A stretch of 64,000 nucleotides of DNA from Magnetococcales bacterium (GTDB lineage: Bacteria; Pseudomonadota; Magnetococcia; Magnetococcales; Magnetaquicoccaceae), in NCBI GenBank assembly GCA_015231755.1, contig JADGAZ010000013.1, forward strand, positions 1 to 64,000, in the 5' to 3' direction. Both the position numbers and the translations under genes were made by a program. The stretch's first letter is position 1. Each line of letters begins with the position of its first letter. This document shows positions 40,125-48,587 of this stretch, in pieces. The notes beneath the pieces were generated by a model that saw nothing but the letters and a program-made list of their open reading frames with translations, was not told the DNA's origin and made no database searches.

Positions 40125-41483
40125 ATGATCCCATCCTTTCCCAACGCATTCGCGCCGTTCATCCGCAATCTCCTGGACGATGTCAATCGTCTGATCGGGC
40201 CGATTCACCTTGTCGGAGAGGCCCCTTTGTGCGGTATTCAGGGCAAACCCTTGCCCAATACCCTCGAAATTCTCGTCTCCCGCCCCCTGACCGAATGTCG
40301 CAAACGACTGTTGCGCGGCGATCACGCCGAAGCGGTCATGGGACACAAGCATAACAGTCTGCTGTTGCCCATCAAAGAGTGGACGCATCCCAAGGTGCTG
40401 GATATCGGCTCGTTCAAGAGTCGCCCCAACCATCCGGCCACCTTGGAAGAGGATCTGCTGCATCGGGATGTCACCGTCAACGCCATGGCCTACACCTGGC
40501 CCAACGGTCCTCTGGTGGATCCATTCAACGGTCGCCGGGATCTGCTCACCGGAGAGATCCGACTGGTCAACGGCCAGGAAACCCTGGATCAAAACCCCTT
40601 GCGGGCCTTGATTTTCTTTCGTTTCGCCATGCAACTGAACCGGCCCATGCATGCGGAAGACCTGGGTCTGGCGATCATGACCCCGCTGGAACGGGCCCAA
40701 CCCGAACAGATCCGGGCGGAGATGGATCGCATTCTCTCGTTGCCCCTGGCGGACGAGGAGACCCAAAATCATCTGCGCACCCTGTTTGCCTGCCCACTGG
40801 CGGATCAGATCCTGCCCCATCTCGCCGCCTTGAAAAATCCCGGCAGCCATTGGAGCGGGGAAGACCACTGGAAACAAATCCTGGATACCACCCTGGGCAT
40901 CACCGCCCCCACAGACGACGAGGAAATCTCCCTGTTGGATCTGCGCTGGGCCATTCTGCTGGGTGGGGTGGGGGTGGCCAGACACACCTCCCAGGATCAC
41001 ATGGAAAGCAATCTGGCCCAGGTGAATCGCAGGCTCGAATTTCTGGAGTTCTCCAAGCGTCGGGCGCGACGCATTCTCAGTCTGCTGCGCAATCTGAACG
41101 GGACCACCAATCCCACCGATCGCCAATTGAAACGCTATTTGCAGGATCACATTCCCCTGGAAGGCGTGTTTCGCGTTCTTCAGGCGCTCACCTCCGCCAA
41201 CGCCCATCTCTCGGAATCGGCCCGGGTGGAAGAGGAGCTGAAATTCCAGGAAATCCGTGATCGATGCCGCGCCTTGAGACAGGCGGAACACCGTCTGCAT
41301 CCCACGGATCTGGCCCTTTCCGGCGGGGAGATCCTGGATATGGTCCGCATTCCTCCCGGTCCCTGGCTGCGGGATCTGCAAGCCAAAATGGTGGACCTGG
41401 TGAGCCAGGAACCCCACCGCAACCAGAAAGCCGAACTGCGCGCCCAGGTCAACAAATGGATCGCGCAGCAAAAGGTATTCTAA
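40125..41483 (+). CDS. CCA-nucleotidyltransferase-like protein with altered catalytic motif
   Basis: 452 residues from the ATG at 40125 with AAGGA upstream. Several landmarks match class II tRNA nucleotidyltransferase/poly(A) polymerase: EDLLHRDVTVNAMAY, GPLVDPFNGRRDLLTGEIRLV, and NPLRALIFFRFAMQL. However the nucleotide-binding start, normally GGAVRD...D-x-D, reads GEAPLCGIQGKPLPNTLEI (31-49). The metal-binding Asp pair is therefore absent or reduced to Asn/Glu. The C-terminal half is helical (DLRWAILLGG, ESNLAQVNRRLEFLEFS), like the body and HD-like part of bacterial enzymes but without a clear HD. It may be a non-catalytic paralogue or a regulator. Divergent from mtaB. Confidence 0.7.
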   Translation: MIPSFPNAFAPFIRNLLDDVNRLIGPIHLVGEAPLCGIQGKPLPNTLEILVSRPLTECRKRLLRGDHAEAVMGHKHNSLLLPIKEWTHPKVLDIGSFKSRPNHPATLEEDLLHRDVTVNAMAYTWPNGPLVDPFNGRRDLLTGEIRLVNGQETLDQNPLRALIFFRFAMQLNRPMHAEDLGLAIMTPLERAQPEQIRAEMDRILSLPLADEETQNHLRTLFACPLADQILPHLAALKNPGSHWSGEDHWKQILDTTLGITAPTDDEEISLLDLRWAILLGGVGVARHTSQDHMESNLAQVNRRLEFLEFSKRRARRILSLLRNLNGTTNPTDRQLKRYLQDHIPLEGVFRVLQALTSANAHLSESARVEEELKFQEIRDRCRALRQAEHRLHPTDLALSGGEILDMVRIPPGPWLRDLQAKMVDLVSQEPHRNQKAELRAQVNKWIAQQKVF

Positions 41484-41487
41484 AGGT

Positions 41488-42069
41488 TCACGCCCCGTCC
41501 AGCCCGAGCCGACTCGACAATGGAGCCTGCTGGCCATGGTATTTGGCGCCGGTTTTCTTGCCGTAGGGGCGCGTGGTGGGGGATGAGAGGGTTTCAAAGG
41601 AGATGGCCCCGATGCGCAATCCCGGATTCAGGGCCAAAGGCAACCGTCCCGCATTGAAAAACTCGAAGGTGATGTGACCGTCCCACCCCGGATCGATGGA
41701 ATGGGCGGTGATGTGAACCATCAATCCCACCCGGGCCAGACTGCTGCGGCCATCCAGCCACCCCACCAGATCCTCCGCCACTCCGATCCGCTCCCGGGTC
41801 ATGCCCAGGGCAAACTCTCCCGGATGCAAAATGAACCGCTCCTGCTCCCCGATGGTGACCTCTTCCATACAGGCCTCGGAGACCGAATGCACACTCTTTT
41901 GATCCGACAGATCCAGATACGGCACCCGCACATGACGAAAGGTGCGAAACACATGCCCCAGACTCACATCCACCGAAAACGAACCCAAACAACTGTCTGG
42001 CGGCATGGGATCGATCACGATCCGGCCAGCCGTGATGGCCTTCAAGATATCCTGGTCCGACAATCGCAT
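41488..42069 (-). CDS. dcd: dCTP deaminase
   Basis: 193 residues, the length of E. coli Dcd. The start MRLSDQDILKAI, CLGSFSVDVSLG, the substrate loop DGRSSLARVGLMVHITAHSIDPGWDGHITFEFFN (with the catalytic Glu) and the tail GAISFETL are all present. It deaminates dCTP to dUTP. It is the last gene of a tight minus-strand set of four, 15 bases after the unknown gene at 42085, together with a thymidylate-synthase-like gene. This suggests that its dUTP feeds that pathway. Confidence 0.93.
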   Translation of the reverse strand: MRLSDQDILKAITAGRIVIDPMPPDSCLGSFSVDVSLGHVFRTFRHVRVPYLDLSDQKSVHSVSEACMEEVTIGEQERFILHPGEFALGMTRERIGVAEDLVGWLDGRSSLARVGLMVHITAHSIDPGWDGHITFEFFNAGRLPLALNPGLRIGAISFETLSSPTTRPYGKKTGAKYHGQQAPLSSRLGLDGA

Positions 42070-42084
42070 CGCCCTCTCCCTTGA

Positions 42085-42729
42085 TTACGCTTGCAGCGAG
42101 TCCGGATTGGTCTGCTTGCGCTGCTTCTGGATCCCCTCGAAGACCGCGTTGAAATCCCGAAACAACGATTTGTACTGCGCCGGATCCCGATAGGCCTTCT
42201 TGACGAATCCGTCCGGGAGTTCCTCCAACTCCACCACCTCCGCCCAGCCCTTTTCCAGGGCAAAGGCGTAATAGGGATATTCCGCAGGCACGTCGCTGGC
42301 CAGCACGATGTTGATCGGCACCCCGAGCCGCATGGCGGTATAGACCCGATGCATGCCGTCGTTGATCAAAGGAATGGTGCGACCATCCGGCTCCACGGAA
42401 AGCTCCACCACTGGCGGCATCAAGGGGATCGGCCCATCCTCCCCGCCGGGCAGGGTGTCATCGGCCAGCCAGAAAAACAGCCCCCCGTCCAGATTGAAAA
42501 TGTCGATTCCCCGCTCCCGGAAGGCCAGATACAGATGGTGCAGCCGTTGATGGTCCTCCCGGAGGATATAGCGTTGCGCCGGATACAGGCTGGCCGGATC
42601 CACCTGCCGCACCAACGCCAATTTGGCCTGCTGATAAATCAGGGGCTGACCATGGCCGCGCAAGCGCGTGTCTGCAAACCGTTGCAACAACTCCACCTCT
42701 CCGATCGTTTCGACACGGGTGATATTCAT
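42085..42729 (-). CDS. Unknown protein with a ParB-like core motif
   Basis: 214 residues from the ATG at 42729, which has GGAG six bases upstream. An in-frame ATG at 42759 overlaps the HAD stop (ATGA) and is an alternative by translational coupling. The central segment (VVELSVEPDGRTIPLINDGMHRVYTAMRLGVPINIVLAS) resembles the ParB/Srx fold, in which an (N/D)G.HR motif follows a strand. The C-terminal part is conserved-looking (FVKKAYRDPAQYKSLFRDFNAVFEGIQ). ParB-type folds can bind or hydrolyse nucleotides, which would fit the operon, but no function is known. Confidence 0.7.
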   Translation of the reverse strand: MNITRVETIGEVELLQRFADTRLRGHGQPLIYQQAKLALVRQVDPASLYPAQRYILREDHQRLHHLYLAFRERGIDIFNLDGGLFFWLADDTLPGGEDGPIPLMPPVVELSVEPDGRTIPLINDGMHRVYTAMRLGVPINIVLASDVPAEYPYYAFALEKGWAEVVELEELPDGFVKKAYRDPAQYKSLFRDFNAVFEGIQKQRKQTNPDSLQA

Positions 42730-42755
42730 GGATTCTCCACTGGTTTTCTTGAGTT

Positions 42756-43436
42756 TCATGCGGCAAAAAGTCCGGACAGGTGTTCCAGGTTCAACCCGTC
42801 GATACCCGCCAGAGTCAGATCCGGACGGGAGACCCGTTGATTCAACACCGCCACGAGATCAATTTTTTCCTTCTCCGGGCGGTGCAACAGCCAGACACCT
42901 TTCATGCCGAGTTGCAGGGCCGGGGCCATGTCCATCTCGTAGGTGTCGCCGATCATCACCGCCTGCCCAGGTGTCACGCCACAGCCGTCGAGGGCCTTTT
43001 GATACAAGGCCACATTCGGCTTGGCCAGCCCCAACCGACAGGAGGCGAACAGGGGCGCCCGCTCGAAGGCGTGGGGAAAAACCCGGGCGAAACCCGCCAA
43101 AAACGGGGTCCAGATGTTGGAAATGAACGCATAAGGAATGTTGGCCTGATCCAGTTGGGCCAAAAACCGTTGGGCGCCGGGCAAAGGATAGGCGTCTTGA
43201 ATCTGCCGCGCCCAGAATCCGGCCACCACCCGACGGGTGCGCTCCCGATCCAGCCCATGCGCCCCGGACAACCGATCCGCCAGACTCTCCGGCGCGGTCA
43301 GGTCCGTGGTGAACAGCCAGGCTTTCAAATCCCCCTTGGCCGCCGCCGACAACCCAAGCTCCCGGGCCAGCCATCCGGAAGGCCCGATCTCCGGACCACC
43401 GATCACGGTGAACCCAATGTCCAGGAAGACAAACAC
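42756..43436 (-). CDS. HAD-superfamily hydrolase with altered motif I
   Basis: 226 residues. Motif I reads FLDIGFTV: the nucleophile Asp6 is present but the second Asp, which is the acid/base in HAD phosphatases, is Gly8. Motif II is SNIW, motif III Lys lies in LGLAKPNVALY, and motif IV is VMIGDTYEMDM. The cap region is helical (about 20-90). The Asp+2 change is unusual for a phosphatase and may mean another activity or a structural role. It starts one base after the thymidylate-synthase-like gene ends and overlaps the next gene. Confidence 0.82.
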   Translation of the reverse strand: MFVFLDIGFTVIGGPEIGPSGWLARELGLSAAAKGDLKAWLFTTDLTAPESLADRLSGAHGLDRERTRRVVAGFWARQIQDAYPLPGAQRFLAQLDQANIPYAFISNIWTPFLAGFARVFPHAFERAPLFASCRLGLAKPNVALYQKALDGCGVTPGQAVMIGDTYEMDMAPALQLGMKGVWLLHRPEKEKIDLVAVLNQRVSRPDLTLAGIDGLNLEHLSGLFAA

Positions 43437-43437
43437 G

Positions 43438-44925
43438 TCATCCCCCTTTCAACGGGCCGCGTTTCGACCGCTTGAGCCGCGCCTCGGCCCGCCCAAGCTC
43501 CCGACCCAGATACAGGGCATGCCCCAGATCCGAAACCGCCAGATCCGTGACCAGTTGACGTTCGATCTCTTCGGCGGTCGCGCCCGCATACCGGTGCAAT
43601 CGTTGTCCTTCAAAACGGTGTTCCAGCACGATCTGTCCCAGATCCTCGTTGACCGAGGTGACAAAATCCCCATGGGGATCCTGCCGGAATCCGTTGCTTT
43701 CGTTTTGTTCCCGGTTTCTGAAATCGTGGATGCTGCGGGCCCGCTCCAGCCCCCCACCCTGGGGATCGATGGTGATGGAGTGGCTAATGAGGGTCAACGC
43801 GCCAGGCGCCAGGCCGCTCTCCCGGGCGATCTGACGTTGGATCGCCATCAGGCCATGGACATTCATCAACCACGCCGTCAGGGCGTTATGGGTGCGAAAC
43901 AGGGCCGTCAGGGTCAACGCCCCCTCGAAGCGACGCGCAAACAGGGATACCAGACACGGATGCCCATCGGCATCCGACAACAGATCCCGTCCGGTGTCCC
44001 AAAGAGAGATGAAAACATGACGGGAATCCGGATCCTCCCGCAACATGCGAACCGCCCTGGCGAGGGTATCGTGTTCATCCGCGCCGAAATAGCCTCGCAA
44101 GCGGTTGCCATAACCATAATGCTGATCCGGCGGGATGGCGGTATCGGACAGGATCCCCTGTCGATAACGCTCGAACGCCCCCAGCTCGAATCCGTGGGCG
44201 CGCAACTGTTCCGGGGACTCATCCACCGGATCCCGGATCGTGACCTTGACATTCTGCAACTCCAGCCGTTCCCCCTTGGACAAGGTGACCCGATGACCGA
44301 AGCGGTACAGACGGTGGATCAACTCCTTCCAGGCCAACAGCGGCCCGTCCGCCAGAATCTGATGCCCACGGGGATCCGAGGGAAAGCGGTTCACCTCAAA
44401 GCGGGCCAAGGGGATTTCCCATCGCTCCGCGGTCACGGGAGCCGGCGGCGGCAGGGTGGCGAAAAAGCTGCGCAGTCGTTCTGCGGTCTCCGGATCCCCG
44501 GGTTTGCCCAGATCCACCACCGCCAGACGACCCTGAAACGCCTCCGGTCGCACCCCGCCATCGATTTTCTGGCTGGTGCCCACGATCTGCTGGACCACGG
44601 TGCCCAGACACAGGGTAGGTTCCAGACCCCGGGCGAAAAATCCCGTCACACTCTCCCGCGATCCCCCCAGATCCACGCCAAACAACACCAAATGGCGAAT
44701 CTGGGGATTGTACAGCAGATTTCGCAACAGTTCGGGCAATCCTTCGCCGTACAGGGTACCGAAAGCCACGATGCGGGACGCATGGGGGGTCAGATCGATC
44801 CCGGCATCGACGAAATGTTGACGGATCACCGCAACCGGAGACCACAGGGTGAGGATGCCCACATCACCGGATCCGGGATTGACTAAATCCAGTTTATCTT
44901 TGTAATACAATGGAATAAAATCCAT
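43438..44925 (-). CDS. Thymidylate-synthase-like protein fused to an MtrA-like N-terminal domain
   Basis: 495 residues from the ATG at 44925 (GGAGGAAGGG upstream; an earlier GTG at 44955 overlaps that site). Residues 10-130 resemble methyl-H4MPT:CoM methyltransferase subunit A (DUF4346): VGILTLWSPVAVIRQHF, NPQIRHLVLFGVDLGG and QQIVGTSQKIDGG. Residues 200-440 resemble thymidylate synthase: YGYGNRLRG, RHVFISLWD, active-site C324 in GHPCLVSL, and the segment R344-T-H-N347...N355. The Asn that selects dUMP over dCMP appears kept (N355), while the Asp of the RSxD motif is Asn347. It heads the operon with HAD, unknown and dcd genes. Substrate and methyl donor are inferred only. Confidence 0.75.
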   Translation of the reverse strand: MDFIPLYYKDKLDLVNPGSGDVGILTLWSPVAVIRQHFVDAGIDLTPHASRIVAFGTLYGEGLPELLRNLLYNPQIRHLVLFGVDLGGSRESVTGFFARGLEPTLCLGTVVQQIVGTSQKIDGGVRPEAFQGRLAVVDLGKPGDPETAERLRSFFATLPPPAPVTAERWEIPLARFEVNRFPSDPRGHQILADGPLLAWKELIHRLYRFGHRVTLSKGERLELQNVKVTIRDPVDESPEQLRAHGFELGAFERYRQGILSDTAIPPDQHYGYGNRLRGYFGADEHDTLARAVRMLREDPDSRHVFISLWDTGRDLLSDADGHPCLVSLFARRFEGALTLTALFRTHNALTAWLMNVHGLMAIQRQIARESGLAPGALTLISHSITIDPQGGGLERARSIHDFRNREQNESNGFRQDPHGDFVTSVNEDLGQIVLEHRFEGQRLHRYAGATAEEIERQLVTDLAVSDLGHALYLGRELGRAEARLKRSKRGPLKGG

Positions 44926-45283
44926 CACCCCTGTCCCTTCCTCCGGTTGAAACACAGACCCGCAACCCAGGAAGGCATTAATGCAAAAGGCATGCTACTG
45001 GAACAGATGAAACCGTACCGCACCCATCCGTCATCCGGAAAGACGCAACAACCCGATGCCAGGGCCTATCACGGCTCACGCGACGCACCGGACAGCGCAA
45101 AGACATCAAATTGATTATTCGGGATAATTATATCAAATTGCGAGAAGTCCTCAAAAAGGGCTTGCCTTGAGATCCAATTTTTTGCTAAAATTTGGCAAGT
45201 ATTATTCAGCTATAATATGGGATTCATTGCAAAAAACATATGTGTCGGATTGCTCCAGACCATCCGATGCAGGGGAAAAAAAC
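44926..45283. other. AT-rich divergent intergenic region
   Basis: About 360 bases between the thymidylate-synthase-like gene and the small exported protein gene. It holds a 10-base palindrome GCATTAATGC (44975-44984), and ATCAAATTG repeated directly near 45107 and 45133 on either side of a GATTAT/ATAATTATATC imperfect palindrome. A promoter-like pair lies at 45163-45191. The first 120 bases hold no gene with a believable ribosome site. Confidence 0.4.
45163..45191 (+). promoter_or_regulatory. Probable promoter of the small exported protein gene
   Basis: TTGCCT (45163-45168) and TAAAAT (45186-45191) are 17 bases apart, and the -10 box has the extended form TGCTAAAAT. A perfect TATAAT also lies at 45211-45216 without a -35 partner. 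The -10 surroundings are nearly identical to those at 37670. Confidence 0.45.
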
Positions 45284-45517
45284 ATGAGAAATAAATTTAT
45301 TGTTTTATTTTTGATCAGCCTCTCCGTGTATCCCGTAACCGCGCACGCCTACATCGACCCGATCTCCGGTTCGATGTACCTTCAGGTATTACTTGGTGGC
45401 ATCGTCGGCATGGCTGGCATCATCAAGCTGTATTGGCGACAAGTCAAAACCGCCTGGAGCAACTTCTTTGGTGCCAAAACCGCTGTCTCTGATTCGTCGG
45501 AAACCAGACAACCGTAA
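45284..45517 (+). CDS. Small exported membrane protein with YIDPISGS motif
   Basis: 77 residues from the ATG at 45284; the frame stays open upstream without a ribosome site. A signal peptide (IVLFLISLSVYPVTAHA) is followed by YIDPISGSMYLQVLLGGIVGMAGIIKLYW, a motif and membrane helix seen in small proteins next to surface-polysaccharide and sulfatase-like genes. The tail is polar. Function is unknown. The next gene begins 18 bases downstream and encodes a membrane sulfatase-like protein, so the two probably work together. Confidence 0.75.
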   Translation: MRNKFIVLFLISLSVYPVTAHAYIDPISGSMYLQVLLGGIVGMAGIIKLYWRQVKTAWSNFFGAKTAVSDSSETRQP

Positions 45518-45535
45518 AGACAAAAGGCTGCATGC

Positions 45536-47116
45536 ATGGTTTCCACTTCAGCGCAGACCAACCCACGCCAACTGCTGCTTGATGGGTTGGTCTCCCTTTC
45601 CTTGGCCAACCTTTTGTTTCTGACCAACTGGGAAACGGTTCTCGGCCCTGGATACACATCCCGATACGAATTTCTCGCTGCCATCAGCAACGTCCTGAGC
45701 CTGGGGGGATTCTTCTGGTTGGCGGCTGTGATCGCCCGCCACTCCGCACGTCCCTGGATCCAGACCAGCGTAAAATACCTCCTGGTGCTGACGGGTCTGC
45801 TGGTTCTCTGGCTCACGATCCCGACCCAATACGAAGATTCCCTCGTTCCCAAACTGGGCAAAGTCAACAGTCTGATTCTCGGTGGTTTGACGCTGATTTT
45901 AATTACAATTATCGTCTTGAAAAACCTGCCCCCCCTGGCCAAGACCACCTACATCGTCAGCCTAATCTTCATCCCGTTTCTCATCATGACCCTGTCCAAA
46001 TCCTTGTACCAAGTCGTCACCTGGGCCGAACCGGCTGATAAACAAACAATCCCGGCCAGAACCGATTACCCACTGCTCAACACCAACGCTCCCCATCGCC
46101 ACCGGGTGCTGCTGCTGGTCTTCGACGAAATGGACTACAGTTTGGCCTTCCAGGATCGACCGGAGTCGGTGCGAATGCCGGAGTTCGACCGTCTGCGCTC
46201 CGAGAGCCTCAGCGCCCAAAACGCCTTTCCCCCCGGACCACAAACCTCCTTTTCCATGCCTTCCATGTTCACCGGAAAGGTCGTCACCGATTCCCAAAAA
46301 ACCGGCAGGGATCGACTGCTCACCTTCATCGACGGTTCCACCAACCGGTTGAAGCATGAAAAAACCATCTTTACCGTTCTAAACAACGACAACAAAACAA
46401 CTTTAAGAATGAGCGATATCGAGCGATTCGTCAATTTTGGCCAATATCCCGCCGATGCCCGCATCGTTCCTCTGCCAACCGTTCGCCAAAGAAACCAACC
46501 CTCTCTGATCAACCTCATGAGGGGTCAGTTCTCGAAAGTCATCACCCTGCTGCCCTTGAGTCGCATTCTGCAACTCACACAACAAATCTCCGCCCTGCTG
46601 GGACGGGACTCCCTGCTCGTCTACGCCAAAGCCTATCTCCGGCAAGCCGAACAGGTGGTCGCCAAAGCCGATGTGGACTTTGCCTATATTCACATGATGA
46701 TGCCCCACACACCCTTTATTTACGACCGGGTGCTGGATGACTACTCCAGCGCCGGACACGTGGATTATATGGACAATCTGGTGCTGACCGACCACTGGTT
46801 GGGCCACCTGCGGCAGGCCATGGAAAAAAATGACGTCTGGGATTCAACAACACTGATCATCACTGCCGACCATTGGTATCGCTCCTCCATGCACATGTAC
46901 GGTCGCCCCCAGAATCATCGTGTCCCCTTGTTGATCAAACCGGCCGGACACCATCCGCCTTTGACCCTGGCCACCCCCATCAACACCATCGCCTTGTTTC
47001 GATTGATTCCCGCTTTGGTCAAACAGGAATTGACCACTTCCGAAGATATCTCAGCTTTCCTGTTGCAGGCCAGCCCGTTTGCCCAAAGTCCTTCCACCAC
47101 CGAAGTATCCTTCTGA
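45536..47116 (+). CDS. Membrane-anchored sulfatase-like (alkaline phosphatase superfamily) protein
   Basis: 526 residues. Four to five hydrophobic helices lie in residues 10-165. A periplasmic domain follows with HRVLLLVFDEMDY (metal-binding Asp), the nucleophile region FPPGPQTSFSMPSMFTG, HMMMPHTPF, and TTLIITADHWYR with the metal-binding Asp-His. This is the layout of LtaS/EptA-like or sulfatase-like enzymes that move or remove phospho-groups on surface polymers. The nucleophile is probably a Ser or Thr; a sulfatase C/S-x-P-x-R motif is absent. It is followed after 43 bases by a methyltransferase gene. Confidence 0.78.
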   Translation: MVSTSAQTNPRQLLLDGLVSLSLANLLFLTNWETVLGPGYTSRYEFLAAISNVLSLGGFFWLAAVIARHSARPWIQTSVKYLLVLTGLLVLWLTIPTQYEDSLVPKLGKVNSLILGGLTLILITIIVLKNLPPLAKTTYIVSLIFIPFLIMTLSKSLYQVVTWAEPADKQTIPARTDYPLLNTNAPHRHRVLLLVFDEMDYSLAFQDRPESVRMPEFDRLRSESLSAQNAFPPGPQTSFSMPSMFTGKVVTDSQKTGRDRLLTFIDGSTNRLKHEKTIFTVLNNDNKTTLRMSDIERFVNFGQYPADARIVPLPTVRQRNQPSLINLMRGQFSKVITLLPLSRILQLTQQISALLGRDSLLVYAKAYLRQAEQVVAKADVDFAYIHMMMPHTPFIYDRVLDDYSSAGHVDYMDNLVLTDHWLGHLRQAMEKNDVWDSTTLIITADHWYRSSMHMYGRPQNHRVPLLIKPAGHHPPLTLATPINTIALFRLIPALVKQELTTSEDISAFLLQASPFAQSPSTTEVSF

Positions 47117-47159
47117 CGGCCTGTCTGGCAAAATCCCGACCGGTCGAGGAGCCATCAAG

Positions 47160-48566
47160 ATGCATGAGATCAAAGGAAAAGTGGCAGGTTCCTACCGTGA
47201 TCCGGCTGGTGAGGTCTATCACATCGACGGTCGATGGTTCCGTACCATCCATCCCTGCGCCCGGGAGCAATACGCCTTTCTCCAGCAACATGACCTGCTG
47301 AAACAATCCATCGACCAGGGCTTTCTGATCGGTACCCGGGAGTTGCCCGCTGCGGAATGGCCAGCCGAGTTGACCCACGCGGCCCACGTGCTGACCCATG
47401 AAGAAATCCCTTATATCTCCTATCCATACGAATGGTCGTTCGCCCAATTGAAAGCCGCTGCCCTGCTGCATCTGGATTTCCAGTTGTTCTTGTTGGCAAA
47501 AAACGCCGTTTTAACCGATGCCACCGCCTACAATGTCCAGTTCATCGGCAGTAAGCCGGTCTTCATCGATGTCCTCTCCCTGGCGGCCTATCGGGAGGGT
47601 CAATTCTGGTTGGCCCATGGTCAATTCTGCGAGCAGTTCTTGAATCCTTTGCTGCTGCGGGCCAAAAAGGGCCTTCCCCACAACGCATGGTATCGGGGCA
47701 CACTGACCGGCATTTCCACCCTCGACATAAACGCCCTGTTGTCTTTAGGGGATAAATTCTCCTGGAACATCTTCTCGCAAGTGGTCCTGCCGGCCTGGCT
47801 GGAACGCAAAACCCTGAAAAACCCACAATCCGCCCACGCCAAAATCAACAACAATAAACAATTCTCCAAAACCGCCTATACCGGTTTCCTGACTCTGTTG
47901 CGGGACTGGATCACCACCCTGGTTCCCAAGGATACCGGCAGAAGCGTCTGGGAAGAGTATGCCCACAACAACGTCTACTCAAAAGAAGACGCGGCCACCA
48001 AACACCGTGTGGTGAAAGAATTCGCGAAAAAATGGACCCCCGGGCTGCTGATCGATCTGGGATGCAATGTCGGCGATTACAGCATGGCGGCATTGCAAGG
48101 CGGGGCGGATTATGTGGTTGGATTCGATTTCGATCACAAGGCGGTGGAGTTGGCCTACGAACGCTCCAAACTGGCTTCGAGCCACTTTCTACCCCTGAGT
48201 TTCGATGCCACCAACCCCAGTCCGGATTCCGGTTGGCGCCAACAAGAACGGGAAGGCTTCGAGCAGCGCTCCAAACGGGCCGACGCCTTGATCGCCTTGG
48301 CTTTTATACATCATCTGGCCATCGGAAAGAACATTCCGCTGGATCAGGCCGTTGACATGCTGGTGAAACTGGCTCCCCGGGGCCTGATCGAATTCGTCCA
48401 GAAGGAAGACGAGACGATTCGCACCATGCTGGCCATCCGCGAAGACATTTTCACCCATTACACCCCGGAAACCTTTCTCGCCGCTCTGGAAAAACGGGCG
48501 AAAATCGTGGCCGCCACCGTGGTGTCCAACAGCGGCAGAACCATCTACGAATACGACCGCACCTGA
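47160..48566 (+). CDS. Class I methyltransferase with long N-terminal domain (NoeA-like)
   Basis: 468 residues from the ATG at 47160, which has GAGGAG about 9 bases upstream. Residues 1-270 form a kinase-like or unknown domain (YISYPYEWSFAQLKAAALLHLDFQLFLLA, TDATAYNVQFIGSKPVFIDVLS). The SAM domain follows with motif I GLLIDLGCNVGDYS, then YVVGFDFDHKAVELAY and ALIALAFIHHLAIG. The combination matches proteins annotated as nodulation NoeA-like methyltransferases. With the sulfatase-like gene upstream it suggests surface glycan modification. The true acceptor is unknown. Confidence 0.78.
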   Translation: MHEIKGKVAGSYRDPAGEVYHIDGRWFRTIHPCAREQYAFLQQHDLLKQSIDQGFLIGTRELPAAEWPAELTHAAHVLTHEEIPYISYPYEWSFAQLKAAALLHLDFQLFLLAKNAVLTDATAYNVQFIGSKPVFIDVLSLAAYREGQFWLAHGQFCEQFLNPLLLRAKKGLPHNAWYRGTLTGISTLDINALLSLGDKFSWNIFSQVVLPAWLERKTLKNPQSAHAKINNNKQFSKTAYTGFLTLLRDWITTLVPKDTGRSVWEEYAHNNVYSKEDAATKHRVVKEFAKKWTPGLLIDLGCNVGDYSMAALQGGADYVVGFDFDHKAVELAYERSKLASSHFLPLSFDATNPSPDSGWRQQEREGFEQRSKRADALIALAFIHHLAIGKNIPLDQAVDMLVKLAPRGLIEFVQKEDETIRTMLAIREDIFTHYTPETFLAALEKRAKIVAATVVSNSGRTIYEYDRT

Positions 48567-48587
48567 TGGGGGAATGCGGGCGGGTGG

